A stretch of DNA of 62,869 nucleotides, from assembly GCA_027603945.1 (NCBI GenBank), contig JADIIU010000079.1:1-62869 (forward strand), in the 5' to 3' direction. Numbering within the stretch: position 1 is the stretch's first letter; each line of letters starts with the position of its first letter. This stretch comes from Terramyces sp. JEL0728 (Eukaryota > Chytridiomycota > Chytridiomycetes > Rhizophydiales > Terramycetaceae). Shown here piece by piece: positions 1-9,777 of the stretch. A program made the translations under genes and the position numbers. The notes below the pieces were generated by a model that saw nothing but the letters and a program-made list of their open reading frames with translations, did no database searches and was not told the origin of the DNA.

Positions 1-1785
1 TGCCTCTGCACGTTCTGCCATATAGTCATTGAATACATTTTGAATAAAATCTTGGTTTTCAACTTTACGTTTTTTCAATGCATTTTCCAATTGTCCAATA
101 TTTTTAATGCCTTGTGTTGCAAGTTTTCTGGAACGAGCATCACCTATATTGTAAATATCTTTGACAGGCTGTGTTGAGTAATCTGCAGGAGTTTCAATCA
201 TTATAATATTTTGACGCTTATAGTCCGACATCCCCTTTGGAACTACAAAGATTAGAATGACTTTGATATCTTGATTTTCCCAATTGTTGTTTTTGATTAG
301 TTTGATGATGCCTCTTGCATTTACTGGATGATGATAATTTATGGTGATCTGAAAAAGGTATAAAGTGTTGTTCAATTCATTATACCACCACCCATCGACT
401 GATTCATAATGTCCACTTGTTGCTTTCACATAGCTATTTGCTGGTAGTGTAATAATTTCATCTGGTGTCATCTCTACAATATTATTGTCTGACAGTTTGT
501 GCAATTCCAATTCCCTTCCATTTTTCAAGAATTCATTGCAAAATCCTTCAAATAGCCAACCTAAAATTGTTGCACTCTTGGAATCTCCTTTAAGCCATTG
601 CACCAGATTTTTTCTTTCTGCATCACTCATCTCCTGAATTCGGTCTGTAATAGCATCTCTGATTTGCTCTGAACAAACTTGTAATTTGTAATCAACAGGA
701 AGCCAAACATTTTCAGAACCAAATTGAATTTTGTAATAATCAGTCTTTTTATAAACCGGGACAAAATGGAATATGCGATGGATTAAATTAGATGGATTTG
801 ACCCTTTGTATTGTAAGCTATCTGCAAGTGAAACAAAAGAATTGATTTTCGTAATCTTATCCAACATTTTATTAGCTGCTCCCTCATATCTAAAATCGTC
901 TAAACAAAGACAATAACGAGGAACACCTCCAACATACAAGTAACGTTCGTTAATCACTTCTTTACGAATTCCAAGATTTAGTTCATCGTTGGCAATTAGT
1001 AATTCATCAGAATCCCATGTAGACATATATAATTGAATGTGTGGGCCTTGTTTTTCCATTGAACGAAACCAATCAAAATTTGGGCTGGTAAAACACACTA
1101 ATTTGTTATCTGACGGTTCCATGTTTGGTGGTCCATCATACAAATGTAGAGCATCTTTAATTGCGGGGAATGGTAATTCTTTTTCCTCTTCTGGCTCAAT
1201 GTTTGGTTTAAACACCATACATTTTTTCATTTGTCTTTTCTTATTGAATGAAGCTGTAACAATAGTGATGTCTGGGTTTTCTTTTCTGTATCGTTGAAAA
1301 AAGTAGATATAAAACACCGACTTTCCAATACCTGGTGTTCCAGTCAATGAAATATACTTTTTCCTTTGGAGTATTTTAATGATATCCTGATAATATTTGT
1401 CATAACAATCTCTAACATAGAAACTCTCTCCTTCGAATTCATATGACATTGGTAAATTCTTGTATTCGAATCTCCGAGTCAAAATAGGATCGTCAATTTC
1501 CATCTTGAAATTTTTATAACTTTGCGGCTGAATGAAATTAGAAAAAGTCAATGGACTATTATCAGTAACTTTTATATCTGATGCAGTCCAGTATGTTTAA
1601 CATACTGTAAATCATTCTCTGCAATTAACAAGTACCTCGGCATGTTAAACAAGTATTTTATACCTTTGAGAATAAACTCTTTGTTCACCCAAAAGATTGA
1701 ACTTATACAGCCCTTGGCACGAGATAATCACCTCCAATTCTGCTTTTTCGCGGTTTAGTTTGAATTTTACCAAAAACTGTCCTCA
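1..1785 (-). CDS. Crinkler (CRN)-type P-loop NTPase/nuclease, 3' end outside window
   Basis: An uninterrupted frame runs on the minus strand from about 1596 to the window edge, with no stop over more than 500 codons. Near 1325-1355 it encodes a Walker A loop (TGTPGIGKS). The C-terminal part has the YLFQITINYHHPVN segment near 330-370, typical of the restriction-nuclease-like half of CRN/RHS-type proteins. Such proteins are known as effectors or selfish-element-linked factors in oomycetes, chytrids and Rozella; the role here is inference. Upstream, 1616-1785 looks coding if a 19-nt intron (1712-1730) is removed, ending in MPRYLLIAENDLQYVKHTGL. I could not join this in frame to the NTPase part: a perfect 19-bp palindrome lies exactly at the break. 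No start Met was found, so the gene may be 5'-damaged. Confidence 0.7.
1589..1607. repeat. Perfect 19-bp palindrome at a frame break
   Basis: Two 9-bp arms, CAGTATGTT and AACATACTG, flank one central base. It lies where the upstream and downstream reading frames of the CRN-type gene fail to join. It may be a small insertion, part of an unusual intron, or chance. Confidence 0.6.
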
Positions 1786-1821
1786 CATTGCAGCTGGTAA
1801 ACTTTAATAAGTAAATGTATT

Positions 1822-2358
1822 TTAGACTTTATTTTTTACAATTAGATTCTCTTTCAGCCATTCCATATTTGCTAAATTTCCATTTTCTGTTGCTTGATAA
1901 AATGTAGATTCATTCCATGGGCAATTATTCTCTTTCAGCCATTTCATGGTTTCTAAAATTCCAGCTTTTGCTGCAAAACTAAATGTCCATTCATTCCAAG
2001 GACAGCCATTCTCTTTCAACCACTTCATGTTTGCTGCTTGATAAAATGTATATTCATTCCAAGGACAGTTATTCTTTTTCAACCATTTCAAGTTTTCTAA
2101 ATTTCCAACTCTTGCTGCAAAACTAAATTTATATGTATCCAAAGCCCAATTCTTTAGCAACCATTTCATGTTTTCTAAACTTCCTTCTTTATATAATATA
2201 TCAGGGCCAAAAAATTCTGTTGTTTTCTTTACATATTTACTTTGTAATTCTCTTGTGCTTTTTAAAGTTTCTTTATCACATAATAACCAAATTCTGTCCC
2301 AAACTTCAATTGGTAAGCTCCAATTCTCTCCTGGCACTTGCATCATTTTTTTCAACAT
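1822..2358 (-). CDS. Short ankyrin-repeat protein with CPWNE-type repeats
   Basis: The 178-residue protein from the first ATG (2358) starts with an F-box-like segment (LPIEVWDRIWLL) followed by about five degenerate ankyrin repeats of the form GNLENLKWLKKNNCPWNEYT. This tryptophan/proline ankyrin subtype is best known from large DNA viruses, amoebae and stramenopiles. One repeat is internally shortened: FYQAA runs directly into NMKWLKEN, suggesting a deletion between repeats. The open frame extends seven codons further upstream but only from a TTG. A GATAAATA element lies about 35 bp before the ATG. It sits 3' of the CRN-type gene in a small accessory block. Binding partner unknown. Confidence 0.65.
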   Translation of the reverse strand: MLKKMMQVPGENWSLPIEVWDRIWLLCDKETLKSTRELQSKYVKKTTEFFGPDILYKEGSLENMKWLLKNWALDTYKFSFAARVGNLENLKWLKKNNCPWNEYTFYQAANMKWLKENGCPWNEWTFSFAAKAGILETMKWLKENNCPWNESTFYQATENGNLANMEWLKENLIVKNKV

Positions 2359-2761
2359 ATCGCAATGTAGATAGGACAAATGTTTGATATTTATCGTTTT
2401 ATTACTCTTTTGTCAACAAGTGATGAATTCTACAGGGATTTGGTTCTTGCTCAATTAGGCTCTTTTCACTTTCCATTGGCGTCTTGGTCCGGAATCCAAC
2501 CCCAGTTTGAGTTTTGGGCGGCAGTGGCAGGTATCCTCGGATAGTTTATTAGCTGATGAAAGAGCTGCACCATTAAAGGAAAAATCACCTTGCATTATAC
2601 CAATCGTTAATATCCGAAAATAAATACCGACTCCAGTTCGCATCCAGAACTTTTATCAAGATGTGAAACCAAACTGCCATAGGCTTCCATCGCGCCTCCA
2701 AGGCTTTTCATCTACCGTCAAAGTATAAAATAATCGATAGTATTGGATCCACATCTACAAA
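2359..2761. other. Intergenic region between divergent genes
   Basis: About 400 bp with no convincing coding frame; a short minus-strand ORF at 2455-2643 has no recognisable sequence. It holds the 5' regions of the ankyrin gene (minus) and the lectin gene (plus), including the TATA box at 2724. Confidence 0.5.
2724..2731 (+). promoter_or_regulatory. TATA box of the secreted lectin gene
   Basis: TATAAAAT lies 38 bp before the ATG at 2762, so the 5' leader must be very short. The same spacing recurs at other secreted-protein genes in the window. Confidence 0.6.
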
Positions 2762-3544
2762 ATGTTTAAACAATCAATCTTAATCGCAATTGCCCTTGCC
2801 AACCCAGTCCCTCAAACACAAATTCGAATTTCTGCTGAAGACAAGCCTGCATTTACCAGAGATGATACTGCTACTAGAGCATTGACCGGAGTCCAACTGG
2901 TAGCCAGCAATGGTCTATGTATGGATGTAACTAATATTACCAATGGTGATTTCAGAGAAAACAAAGTACCAATCTTGTTAGCCCCTTGTCAGTCAAATAC
3001 TCCTGCTGGTCAGAAATGGGATTTGATCACTTCTGGTGTTCATATTATCAACGATCCAAAAAAATCAAGGACTTTGCTCGTCACTCAAGTAAATCAACAC
3101 TGTGTAGACTCCAACACTGTCGGTGCTCTTGACAATATCAAGCCTGCTTTATTTGCATGTGGTGGTAGAGCTGTAGGAGATGGTAAAGAGTCTGGCACTC
3201 AAACCATCTTTTTTAACGCTAATAACGCAAAGATTGGTGGAAAGATTGCTTTCCCATTCACAAACAATGCTCAAGGCAATACTGCTGGCCCAGGAAATAA
3301 CTGCTTGACTGTTTTAGCTGATGGGAAAAGAGTTGGTCTTGCTGCTTGTGATGGTTCCAAACCAGCTGCAAATCAATTATTTACCATTCAAAATGGTGTT
3401 GCAAGTAATGTACAAGCTCCTCCTGCCAATGCCAATCCTCCTCCTGCCAACAACATCAATGCAGGCAACAACCAAAAAATCCTTTCCCAGCTCTCCCAAA
3501 TCGAAACCTTATTGGCTCAAGTCAAGTCAGAATTAAATGCATAA
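2762..3544 (+). CDS. Secreted ricin-B-type (beta-trefoil) lectin-like protein
   Basis: A 260-residue protein with a short hydrophobic start (FKQSILIAIALANP) likely to be a signal peptide. Residues about 42-215 carry beta-trefoil hallmarks: NGLCMDV followed by PILLAPC and a QKW motif (the QxW signature), then NNCLTVLADGKRVGLAACDG. This points to a carbohydrate-binding lectin domain; only the binding module is visible, with no catalytic domain. A Pro/Asn/Ala linker (about 220-235) leads to a short C-terminal amphipathic helix (KILSQLSQIETLLAQVKSEL) that could form a coiled coil and oligomerise the lectin. Intronless. It could act in adhesion to host or prey surfaces, which is inference. Confidence 0.75.
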   Translation: MFKQSILIAIALANPVPQTQIRISAEDKPAFTRDDTATRALTGVQLVASNGLCMDVTNITNGDFRENKVPILLAPCQSNTPAGQKWDLITSGVHIINDPKKSRTLLVTQVNQHCVDSNTVGALDNIKPALFACGGRAVGDGKESGTQTIFFNANNAKIGGKIAFPFTNNAQGNTAGPGNNCLTVLADGKRVGLAACDGSKPAANQLFTIQNGVASNVQAPPANANPPPANNINAGNNQKILSQLSQIETLLAQVKSELNA

Positions 3545-3558
3545 AATATATTGTACAG

Positions 3559-5141
3559 TTACATTTTAATCGTTCCTTTGTCATTTACGGTTTTTGTCGA
3601 TTGCTTTGATGCTTCAGAATCGATAAATTGCTTTAGTGGGATTGGCTTTCCTTTGCTTGATTGACTTTCCTTTGCCGTAGTTGGCTTTCCCCTCTTGTCG
3701 ATCGCTCGTTGTAACGTGGTCTTGAAATAGTCAAAGCTAAAGCATGTAATGTACATATGTCCAGAGAGAAAGAAATTTTCAAACTCAATTAATCCAGTTT
3801 GAGCTCTGTCGTTTCCTGCGACTGTCGTATTGGCCACCATATAGTTTGCAATATAGAAACAGGCAATGCTGAATAAATGCAGTATTAGCGGAACAAGTAA
3901 ATACACATCTTTAAATGCAGCCAGTAATTTCCCGATAATGCTTTGCGCTCTGTAAGTTCTGTCGTACAAGAGGATTCGTATAGTAACAGCAATGCACGTT
4001 GCGGTACCAAATATAAACCAAAGCAGTATTTGGACGGATTCTGTTCGTTTTTTCCACCCTACAGACATTAAAAACAAATCTGGATCGCCGTTTGCAAACA
4101 AATTGACTAATGCTGGATACAGAGGAGACACCCATCCTTCCAGTCCAAGATTTAGCATGAAAATAGCAATGTATGATAGGATAGAGTACTTTGCTGAAAG
4201 ATTCAACACTAGTTTGTCCAACACATACATCTCTGTCAGCATTCCAATGAGCATACATAATGCTTGCAAGTAGGCTGGCAGAGTCAGGATAAATACTTCG
4301 TCTTGAATGGATAGCTCTGGTGGAGCTTGGTAATAACCTGTATAAACTTTTATTTACCTTCCCACATGAATATTATACAGTAGGCCATCCATAGGATTAA
4401 ATTTGCCACAATAACTCCTTGAGTAAATATAATCTTTCTTTTTTTGATTACTTTATAAACCATGTATATCAAACCAAATCCTGGTATTACAATTGTCAAC
4501 GTCTGACTTATCGTTCCTAATAGCTCCAAAGGATCTTTGTTTAGTGGATAGAATAATCCTGTTGGGTAAGCTGCAACCCAAGTATAAAACAATACTCCTT
4601 TGGACAGCATTGTCATTTTTCCTTGAAACTCTCCCAGCACAGATGACGAAAAGTTTCCAAGCGCAGCAAGATTAAAACGTTCGACGTTCCCAGTGCATTC
4701 TTTCCCATTGTACGCATAAAGAATGTTTGCGGAACATTTGATGTAATCTTGAAAACATTGATTGTTGCTCAAGTAGTAACCAGTATCAAACTCCAAAAAA
4801 GAACTATTCAGCGCTTCAATTGTACAATACTTGGAATTGGACGCTGATTTTGGATACAGCTCTGTTGAATTCAAACTATTGTACGCGTCTCCCGTGTATT
4901 GGTATGTACCAGCGGATGCCTGATAGCCCATTGTCGCTGAAGTATTTAGCGAAGATTTGCAGCAATTGTCAGCGGGAACTATTTTTTCTGTGGAACAGAC
5001 ATCGAATCCAGTGTCGCTGTTAATATATGCCAAGATTGTCGAGTTTGCGTCGTAATTATAGGCAAATATGGACGATGGGGGTCCGACACAATCTGTTGAT
5101 AACCAATTGAATTGAAGAAATGGAACCGGATCGGCAGACAT
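3559..5141 (-). CDS. Multi-pass membrane protein with Cys-rich N-terminal ectodomain
   Basis: Two exons: 5141 (or further upstream) to 4358, and 4337-3559, joined by a 20-nt intron (4338-4357; GTAAATAAAA...TATACAG) that restores FMWEG-YYQAPP. The N-terminal ~180 residues are rich in Cys, Ser, Asn and N-glycosylation sites. Then about seven hydrophobic segments follow (VLFYTWVAAYPTGLFYPL, LTIVIPGFGLIYMVY, ANLILWMAYCIIF and others), ending in a Ser/Lys-rich tail. The topology resembles a 7-TM receptor, but I recognise no family. The first in-frame ATG is at 5141; the frame stays open to 5180 and beyond, so an upstream exon is likely (no signal peptide is seen). Confidence is high that it is real and low on function. 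Confidence 0.65.
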
Positions 5142-5400
5142 TTGTAAAGATATTATATGATACTGAGTGACGTCTGACAAGGAACGTATCCATGTTTTTG
5201 CTAAAAGTGAGTTTACTCATATCATTGAATTTAACTCTCAATAATTAGCATTGCTTAATGATTTGCATTGTAGAATACTCAATCTAAATAATGAGATTAG
5301 CTTACTAATTACCTGGCTCGTTAAAGCAATGGCTGCAAGACATGAAATTCAAATGTTACATCAAGGAAATTAGCAATAAAGCTCTAATTGTTATACACGT

Positions 5401-6761
5401 TTATTGGCTTTCTGCGGATTTGATTTCAGTTGGAATGGGGACTAGCTGGAAAGTACTCAACAATCGTGGTTTGCCATCACGCAGAGCATCAGCCGATTTT
5501 GTTTTGAAATACAAGGATTTTGGGAATCTATGAGCACTCTTTACAAATTCTTCAACTTGATTCAAAGTTGGATTGTGCTGATCTGACGGGGAATAAGTTG
5601 CAGGAATCTCATTTTGGGAAATAATAGGAGTTTCAATCGCATCACTATTTGACATTGAAATGAATGAATCTGGTAAACCTCTACGTTGGTTTGGCATTGC
5701 AATCAAAGTTTCTGTGAATGAGGGGACAGGTGTAATACTGTGGTTTGATTGGCTGTACATTGGATTGCTGTATGTTCTAGCTTCTGTTACAGGCAATATT
5801 TTAGCTTTTGGTGGTAAATCGTTGTAATATCCAAGAATAGAGTCGTCATCATTAATCAACACCTTGTCTTTGTAGGAAACAAACATGGCTACTACAACAC
5901 CAACTACAACTATTCCCACAGTCAACCCAGCTACTAACGGCGCATTAACTGAAGACCCAGAAGTCCCAGATTCAGATGGGATAGGAGAGGCAGTCGGGAT
6001 GGTGATTCCTGGCAACACACTACTGCTGTCATTTGGATTTACTGCAACTCCATTGTTTGATCCATTTTGGTTGTTTCCACTGTTTGTATTTCCATTGTTG
6101 TTATTAGGATTTGGATTGCTACTGGTATTTCCAGAATTTCCAGTAGATTGCGATGGTGGGTTGGTATTATCTGATCCACTGCCATCACCATTTTGATTCT
6201 TTCCGATAGGTGCAGGAACAGGGGATTGGGAAACAGGAATTTTGACAATTGGGCTTGGTGGAGTAACAGGTGCAGGGATTGGGTTTGCTGGTGGTGAAGC
6301 TGGTTTAGTAGTAACAGCTGGTGGGTTAGGCTTTGGATTTGTTGGTGGATTTGATTTTGGTGGTGCTGGATTTGAGGGAGGTGTGACTGGCTTTGGTGTT
6401 GGGTTTGGTTTAGGGTTTGATGGCGGTGGACTATTTTGCTGCGGTGCTAAACATTGGGAATACCAAGCATTAGAGTATTGGCAAGTTGAACCAGTTTGAC
6501 AGCAGGTTGGTCCGTTCCAGTTTTGGCCACCACTACAATTAATAGAAATTACCATTGTCCCCACATTGCTGAACAAGAAGGGTTTAACTGAGAAGAGTCT
6601 GCCAAACACTGAGAATACCATTCACTGGAATACTTGCACGCTGAGCCAGCCTGGCAGCAGGTTGGTCCGCTCCAGTTATTTCCTCCACATTGTCCGTATA
6701 GTGCCGAGCAACCTGCTAAAACGACGCTCGAGAGCAGAAGCGTCAGTATATGTCTATTCAT
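5401..6761 (-). CDS. Single-pass membrane protein with two CBM1 (fungal cellulose-binding) domains
   Basis: Exons 6761-6553 and 6532-5401 (446 aa). A signal peptide ([17 protein letters not shown]) precedes CBM1-1 ([17 protein letters not shown]...WYSQCL), then CBM1-2, which straddles the 20-nt intron at 6533-6552. Splicing gives [16 protein letters not shown], exactly the CBM1 consensus, so the intron is strongly supported. Next come a Pro-rich stalk ([14 protein letters not shown]), an Asn/Ser/Gly stretch, a transmembrane helix ([21 protein letters not shown]) and a ~145-residue cytoplasmic tail. CBM1 normally anchors secreted cellulases to cellulose; here there is no catalytic domain and the module is tethered to the plasma membrane. 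A surface sensor or adhesin for cellulosic walls is a reasonable inference. Confidence 0.88.
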
Positions 6762-7238
6762 TTTTTGCAAAGCTCTGTCAATCTCGGTTCCAGACCAGAC
6801 AGTCAAAGCGATCACAGGCTCAATCGCCAAAAAAGGAAATCGATTTAAAACAAGCAGAAAAAGAATAGTAGCTGTTCGGTAATACCTGCAGAGCACGAAT
6901 GACCCTCCAGTTATCTCATCCAACTAACCCAGCCCTATTGCCTCCTATTTTTCGTTCTGTTTCAATCAATTGAACATGATTGATACCCCGATCCATCAAC
7001 TGTACTGAATCAAATCTGGATCGGCAGTGCAGTATCCATCAATGATGCAATTGAACGTCCCAGTTGTATACAATCTAATCATCCGCCATCGGCATCACAG
7101 TTCTTTTTAGTTACTTTTTAGTGCATAAATGAAGCGGCATTGATGGCTTGATAACAGATGAGATTGCAATCAAGTGCCAAAGGAAATGCTACACTCACAG
7201 AACTGGCATTTATTAAAATGTAGAGCGTCAGGAGAAAA
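6762..7238. other. Intergenic region
   Basis: About 480 bp with no coding signal that I can support. It contains the upstream region of the CBM1 membrane protein (minus) and the 3' end of the SH3 protein (minus). Confidence 0.5.
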
Positions 7239-9332
7239 TTAATCTATTACAAAGTTTATACTATCTTGCCTCCTAATGCTAGCCTCCCTCTTCATCATTA
7301 CAGAATACGACCGATACAACATGTCCTGCTCCTGGGATCCAACAGACCCCTCACTGTTGCTACTTACTCTTTCAGGCAAGCTGCCTTCACCATAAACATC
7401 AAGGAAAATAGGTGTAATCAATCCCTCTTTATCTGTTTGATGGTTGTATGCTTGAACCCACCCGTTTTCGAGTATGCGCTTGATTGAAATAATATCTCCT
7501 ATTTCCAAATCAAGCTGGTCACTCGCTTGAGCATTGTACTTGATTGTAACTTTATACTGTAAATCAAGATCAACAATTTCACTGGCATCCTCTTCATTGC
7601 CATCCAATTTCTCCATCAGGATTATACAGCACATTCCAGCTGATCCGTCTGATTTTGTTGCTTTACCCCAGCCTAAATTTCAGTTTTAATTTACCATCAT
7701 CATAAAGATGTAAAAACTTTACTACATCGCCTTTGGATAGCTGTAATTCATCCTTTTGTCTTGGAATAAAGTCATTTTTGGCTCGACAAACAAATAGAGT
7801 CGATAAAGGCGCTTCGGGATTTGAGAATGGAAAAGATTTGACTGTAGTTCGTTTCCTCAGCAACAGACTATACTTTTCAAACATTTTCGCTTGCTCTTCT
7901 ACTTGGTATGATGATATCAACCGCGTGGTCTCTTTAGCCACCGAAGTGGATCTGGAAGGGAGTGTAACTTTTTGTAATGCTTCAAGGCGTGTTTGTGTGT
8001 CTTGAGAAGAATCAACAGACACAAGCATGTGCGAAGTAAGTCCTTCGTGCCCACTAGTAACATTAAATGCTTCCAGCCAACCATCAGCACGCACTTTTCG
8101 AAGTATAATATGGTCACCTTTTCTGATATCCAAACGGCCTTCTACATGTGCTGTATAATCAAATTGAGAGATATAGTGCAAATTGATTCCATCAGGTGTT
8201 GTCAATGTAGAATTGGGTCCTATAAAATCTCTGTCTTTCGGAGACAAATCTTCGCCTTGAAGTTCCATTATCAGTAGGCACGCAGCTCCTCTGGTACCAT
8301 CCGCTTTAGCTGCAGTTCCCCACCCTATGATTAAATAAGATTACCATCATCATAGAGGTACTCAAATGTTACCGTCTCTCCTTTTTCAATCTCCAATTCA
8401 TCAACAGAGCGAGGAGTATAGTCACATTTAGCTATACATTGAAGCTCCAATTTATACAAAGATATAGAATCTTGTTTAGGATTTGCGATTGACTGGTCGT
8501 CTTCCCAATCATTATAGAATGGAATAATGGAATCATTATCACCAAGTGTCTTTGGAATATTGCAGAGTGATTTATCGTCATCAATAGAGAATCTGTCTGA
8601 ATCTACCTTTTGGAAATATTCTTTGGATATGGAATCATTGCGCTTCTTGTACAAAACATGATAAAGTCTATAAACTCCATATCCAAGTGTGGCAAAGACA
8701 ATTAAACCGCCAAAGATACTTAGTATCACTGTAGTCCTGAACGAGAATGGTAAAATCGACTTGTTATCGCCAGCTGGGATAACTGTGACATTCTTGCAAC
8801 ATGGATGCTCGTCCTTGCAATAATTATTAAACAAACTCTGATCTTGGAATCCACAGGTTGACGAATCCTTTCCAACTCCCATTAAACAGTCCTGCCCAAG
8901 AAATATATCCAGCTTGTTCTTGGAATTACAGTTTTTTGAATCCCGTAAAAACATTGTACGATCCACCAGCTGCTCTACATTGAAATTGATGGGGCAAGTA
9001 CTTTTGTTTGAGAGTATACTATCCATACTTGATTCATAGCTGTCGCATACTGAGGTGCACAGTGGTGGTGCTTTGGTATTACAGCTTGCAGAATGGACAA
9101 AAATATCGTTGAAGCAAGCATACGACAAGTAATACTGAATATTGGTTGCGGCACATCCAGTTAATCCGTTAAACTGTGCAATGTCTAAATCAGATAAAAA
9201 GGCTGATTCCCAGGTTTTTGAAGTGAAATCAGCTTGTGGGATTCCATAGATTTGGGATAGTATTTCAGTGTTTATTGATTGTAAAGACCATTTACCGCAG
9301 ACTGAGGTATCTGCTATTGATGTGCAGGACAT
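7239..9332 (-). CDS. Single-pass receptor-like protein with Cys-rich ectodomain and four cytoplasmic SH3 domains
   Basis: Exons 9332-8345, 8324-7695, 7672-7239 (683 aa). Residues 1-195 are Cys-rich, with a spacing (YACFNDIF...C...LCTSVC) loosely like Frizzled-type domains. A TM helix lies at about 200-223 (TVILSIFGGLIVFATLGYGV). The cytoplasmic part has four SH3-like domains arranged as a duplicated pair: SH3-a (CDYTPRSVDELEIEKGETV), SH3-b (FDYTAHVEGRLDIRKGD), SH3-a' (NDFIPRQKDELQLSKGDVV), SH3-b' (KYNAQASDQLDLEIGD). Introns of 20 nt (8325-8344) and 22 nt (7673-7694) interrupt SH3-a and SH3-a' at the same codon, YDDG|W. It probably links an extracellular cue to proline-rich cytoplasmic partners (inference). 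The ATG start gives no signal peptide, which is odd for this topology. Confidence 0.8.
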
Positions 9333-9777
9333 TGATATTTACAAAATTTGGCGAGGTTTTATTTCTAAACTCAGCCTTTTAAAGCGAGGATCAAACCAAT
9401 TTGGGCTTTGTCCTGTTTCAACGAGAGCAGCGATTGAGTTACTTTTCAAAGAGGATTACAGCAACCCCAGGATATATAGTCGGATTTCAGAATATTTATC
9501 GCGAAAGGTTTTCAAGCCCACTTTTTTGAGCATTTCTGATTATAGGGCTTAGTGGACCGAAAGTGCAATCTATCGAAACTAGGTTTGCGATTCGATACCA
9601 ATATCATAAACTACAATATCTTTGTTCTACGCGCAAAGGTTAAACCTCAAAGAATTTACCGAAATGAGCGCAATGTAAAAAGTCTGAACACGAAACAACC
9701 CAGCATGGCTAACCAATCCATGTAATCCCCTCTTCTTTACTGACAGTCTTTATTACACTCTCTCGTCGCTTTGAAAT
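9333..9777. other. Intergenic region
   Basis: About 445 bp. A plus-strand ORF (9268-9552) overlaps the SH3 gene antisense and has no recognisable features. A TATATA element near 9473-9480 may serve the minus-strand SH3 gene. Confidence 0.45.

Noticed and set aside
2488..2520. tRNA-like B-box on the minus strand
   Set aside because: The candidate T-loop reads GGTTGGATTCC rather than GGTTCRANNCC, and no matching acceptor stem or anticodon arm was found.
2455..2643. 62-residue minus-strand ORF
   Set aside because: No homology-like features, and it sits in the shared upstream region of two genes.
5201..5216. 16-nt intron giving a start MTKTWIRS for the multi-pass membrane protein
   Set aside because: Shorter than every validated intron and without a TAAY element; the start was left at the first in-frame ATG (5141).
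9268..9552. 94-residue plus-strand ORF
   Set aside because: It overlaps the start of the SH3 receptor gene antisense and shows no protein-like features.
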